DNA of 64,000 bases from JAVBJV01 sp031555315 (GTDB lineage: Bacteria > Pseudomonadota > Alphaproteobacteria > Acetobacterales > Acetobacteraceae): positions 62,001 through 126,000 of the forward strand of contig JAVBUO010000024.1 in assembly GCA_031555315.1 (NCBI GenBank), in the 5' to 3' direction. The first letter of the stretch is position 1; each line of letters starts with the position of its first letter. The notes below the pieces were generated by a model. It did no database searches. It saw nothing but the letters and a program-made list of their open reading frames with translations, and had not been told where the DNA came from. Below, in pieces: positions 63,409 through 64,000 of this stretch. A program made the position numbers and the translations under genes.

Positions 63409-63481
63409 CGAACAGAATGTGAAAAAGACTGTAATCTGCTGCGCCGGAACAGGCTAGCGCAGCCCATGCCCCGTACAGACA

Positions 63482-63514
63482 TGTCCCGATGCAATTCATC
63501 ATTGCATCGGGACA
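63482..63514 (-). terminator. Hairpin after cold-shock gene 2
   Basis: TGTCCCGATGCAAT pairs with ATTGCATCGGGACA (14 bp, 5-nt loop), 12 nt beyond the stop at 63526. No T-run, but stem strength and position fit a terminator. Confidence 0.65.
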
Positions 63515-63525
63515 TGTTCAGAGCC

Positions 63526-63729
63526 TCAGAGCGGCTTCAGGTTGGTCGCGGCGGCCTTGCCGCGTTCCATCGCCACATCGTAGCTGACCTTCTGATTTTC
63601 ATTCAGGCCACGCAGCCCAGCCGCCTGAACGGCGGTGATGTGCACGAACACATCCTTGCCGCCGTCTTCCGGCATGATGAAGCCGAAACCCTTCGTCGCG
63701 TTGAACCACTTGACGGTACCGATAGCCAT
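63526..63729 (-). CDS. cspA: Cold-shock domain protein, copy 2
   Basis: 67 aa, one residue different from copy 1 (Val48 for Ile), with the same RNP1 and RNP2 motifs. ATG at 63729; the ribosome site is less clear than for copy 1 (ATCCAATGG context). Upstream promoter and leader are homologous to copy 1. Tandem duplication about 480 bp apart. Redundant or differently induced cold-shock RNA chaperones are likely. Confidence 0.94.
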   Translation of the reverse strand: MAIGTVKWFNATKGFGFIMPEDGGKDVFVHITAVQAAGLRGLNENQKVSYDVAMERGKAAATNLKPL

Positions 63730-63888
63730 TGGATCTGCATCCTTGCTGCTCGCCCGCACGGAATTGTGCCGACGTAAGCAACCGGGTCTTTGGATATATC
63801 TTGAAGCCCCGGCACTCCGGAAACGCAGCAAGGCACGCCAAACGTCGATTGCGGGCGGAATTGACACAGAAAGCGGGATCGGTGTCAA
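63730..63888 (-). promoter_or_regulatory. Promoter and conserved long leader of cold-shock gene 2
   Basis: TTGACA (63888-63883), 18 bp, TCAATT (63864-63859), then about 125 nt of leader carrying the same conserved block as copy 1 at the same distance from the ATG. Agreement of both spacing and sequence strengthens both calls. Confidence 0.55.
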
Positions 63889-63937
63889 CGCGGCACTTCG
63901 CCTCGTCAGAGGAATAATTTTTCATGTCGGCATAACG

Positions 63938-63960
63938 CTTAAAAATTACGCGTTTTAGTT
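63938..63960. repeat. 23-bp shared upstream motif (copy 2)
   Basis: CTTAAAAATTACG then CGTTTTAGTT, matching 62004-62024 with a 2-bp insertion. It lies about 50-75 bp upstream of the cold-shock gene 2 -35 hexamer. The rest of 63961-64000 holds nothing recognised. Confidence 0.4.
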
Positions 63961-64000
63961 GTCTAAATATCAAACCCCGCACTCGGCAAAGGCGAGCATT

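Noticed and set aside
62004..63960. CtrA-binding site (TTAA-N7-TTAA) in the shared AT-rich motif
   Set aside because: Only one TTAA half is present at the required spacing in each copy.

Overview
The window reads as a GC-rich chromosomal segment of an alphaproteobacterium. The evidence is the argD-argF-hslO order, a UbiM-type ubiquinone hydroxylase, the acetate-permease/DUF485/DUF294/DnaQ block, the CnoX-Trm112-DUF971 block, and a class-2 heme A synthase. I cannot name a genus; Rhodospirillales/Acetobacterales-like is a guess. No phage, transposase, integrase or CRISPR array is visible. Most genes are core housekeeping in short operons joined by 4-bp ATGA/GTGA/TTGA overlaps.

Layout. 1-11 kb: 3' part of recX (cut by the window edge), argD-argF-hslO, two small lipoproteins on opposite strands, a UbiM-like monooxygenase, a PhnB-like VOC protein, xseA plus a hotdog thioesterase, and divergent purD followed by a DUF1835 protein. 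11-16 kb: two tandem orphan tripartite-tricarboxylate (Bug) binding proteins, tadA, then a class-I glutamine amidotransferase, a 23S/16S pseudouridine synthase and rsmD. 16-23 kb: a visibly less GC-rich block with a six-gene minus-strand operon (pxpA, biotin carrier, biotin carboxylase, pxpB, pxpC, NCS1 permease) and a divergent LysR regulator, followed by tRNA-Gly(GCC). 23-30 kb: prolyl-tRNA editing protein, CnoX, Trm112, DUF971; then on the minus strand DUF485, ActP, DUF294/CBS nucleotidyltransferase and exonuclease, as expected for acetate uptake and its sensing. 30-35 kb: an AT-rich stand-alone peptide gene with a double-glycine-type leader, a TonB-dependent copper receptor with OprC-like copper ligands, a DUF2946-like protein, a proline-rich lipoprotein and a four-helix membrane protein. 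35-41 kb: VTT-domain protein with a glycosyltransferase, ctaA, a soluble dual-PAS histidine kinase coupled to tldD, and an orphan 108-aa protein. 41-46 kb: two tandem DUF898 membrane proteins, an M48 metallopeptidase and a paralogue that has lost the HExxH motif. 46-62 kb: PaiB-like protein, a phosphodiester-glycosidase-like lipoprotein, an HI0933-type flavoprotein, then a three-gene envelope operon (a 1773-aa secreted beta-repeat protein, a macroglobulin lacking the thioester cysteine, and PBP1C). 62-64 kb: an SDR dehydrogenase and two near-identical cold-shock genes with conserved leaders.

The best candidates for undescribed biology are the double-glycine peptide gene, the DUF898/M48/pseudo-M48 module, the 1773-aa protein coupled to the thioester-less macroglobulin, and the oxoprolinase-like operon that carries its own biotin carboxylase, biotin carrier and an NCS1 permease. 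All functional statements rest on reading motifs by eye; no database search was run.
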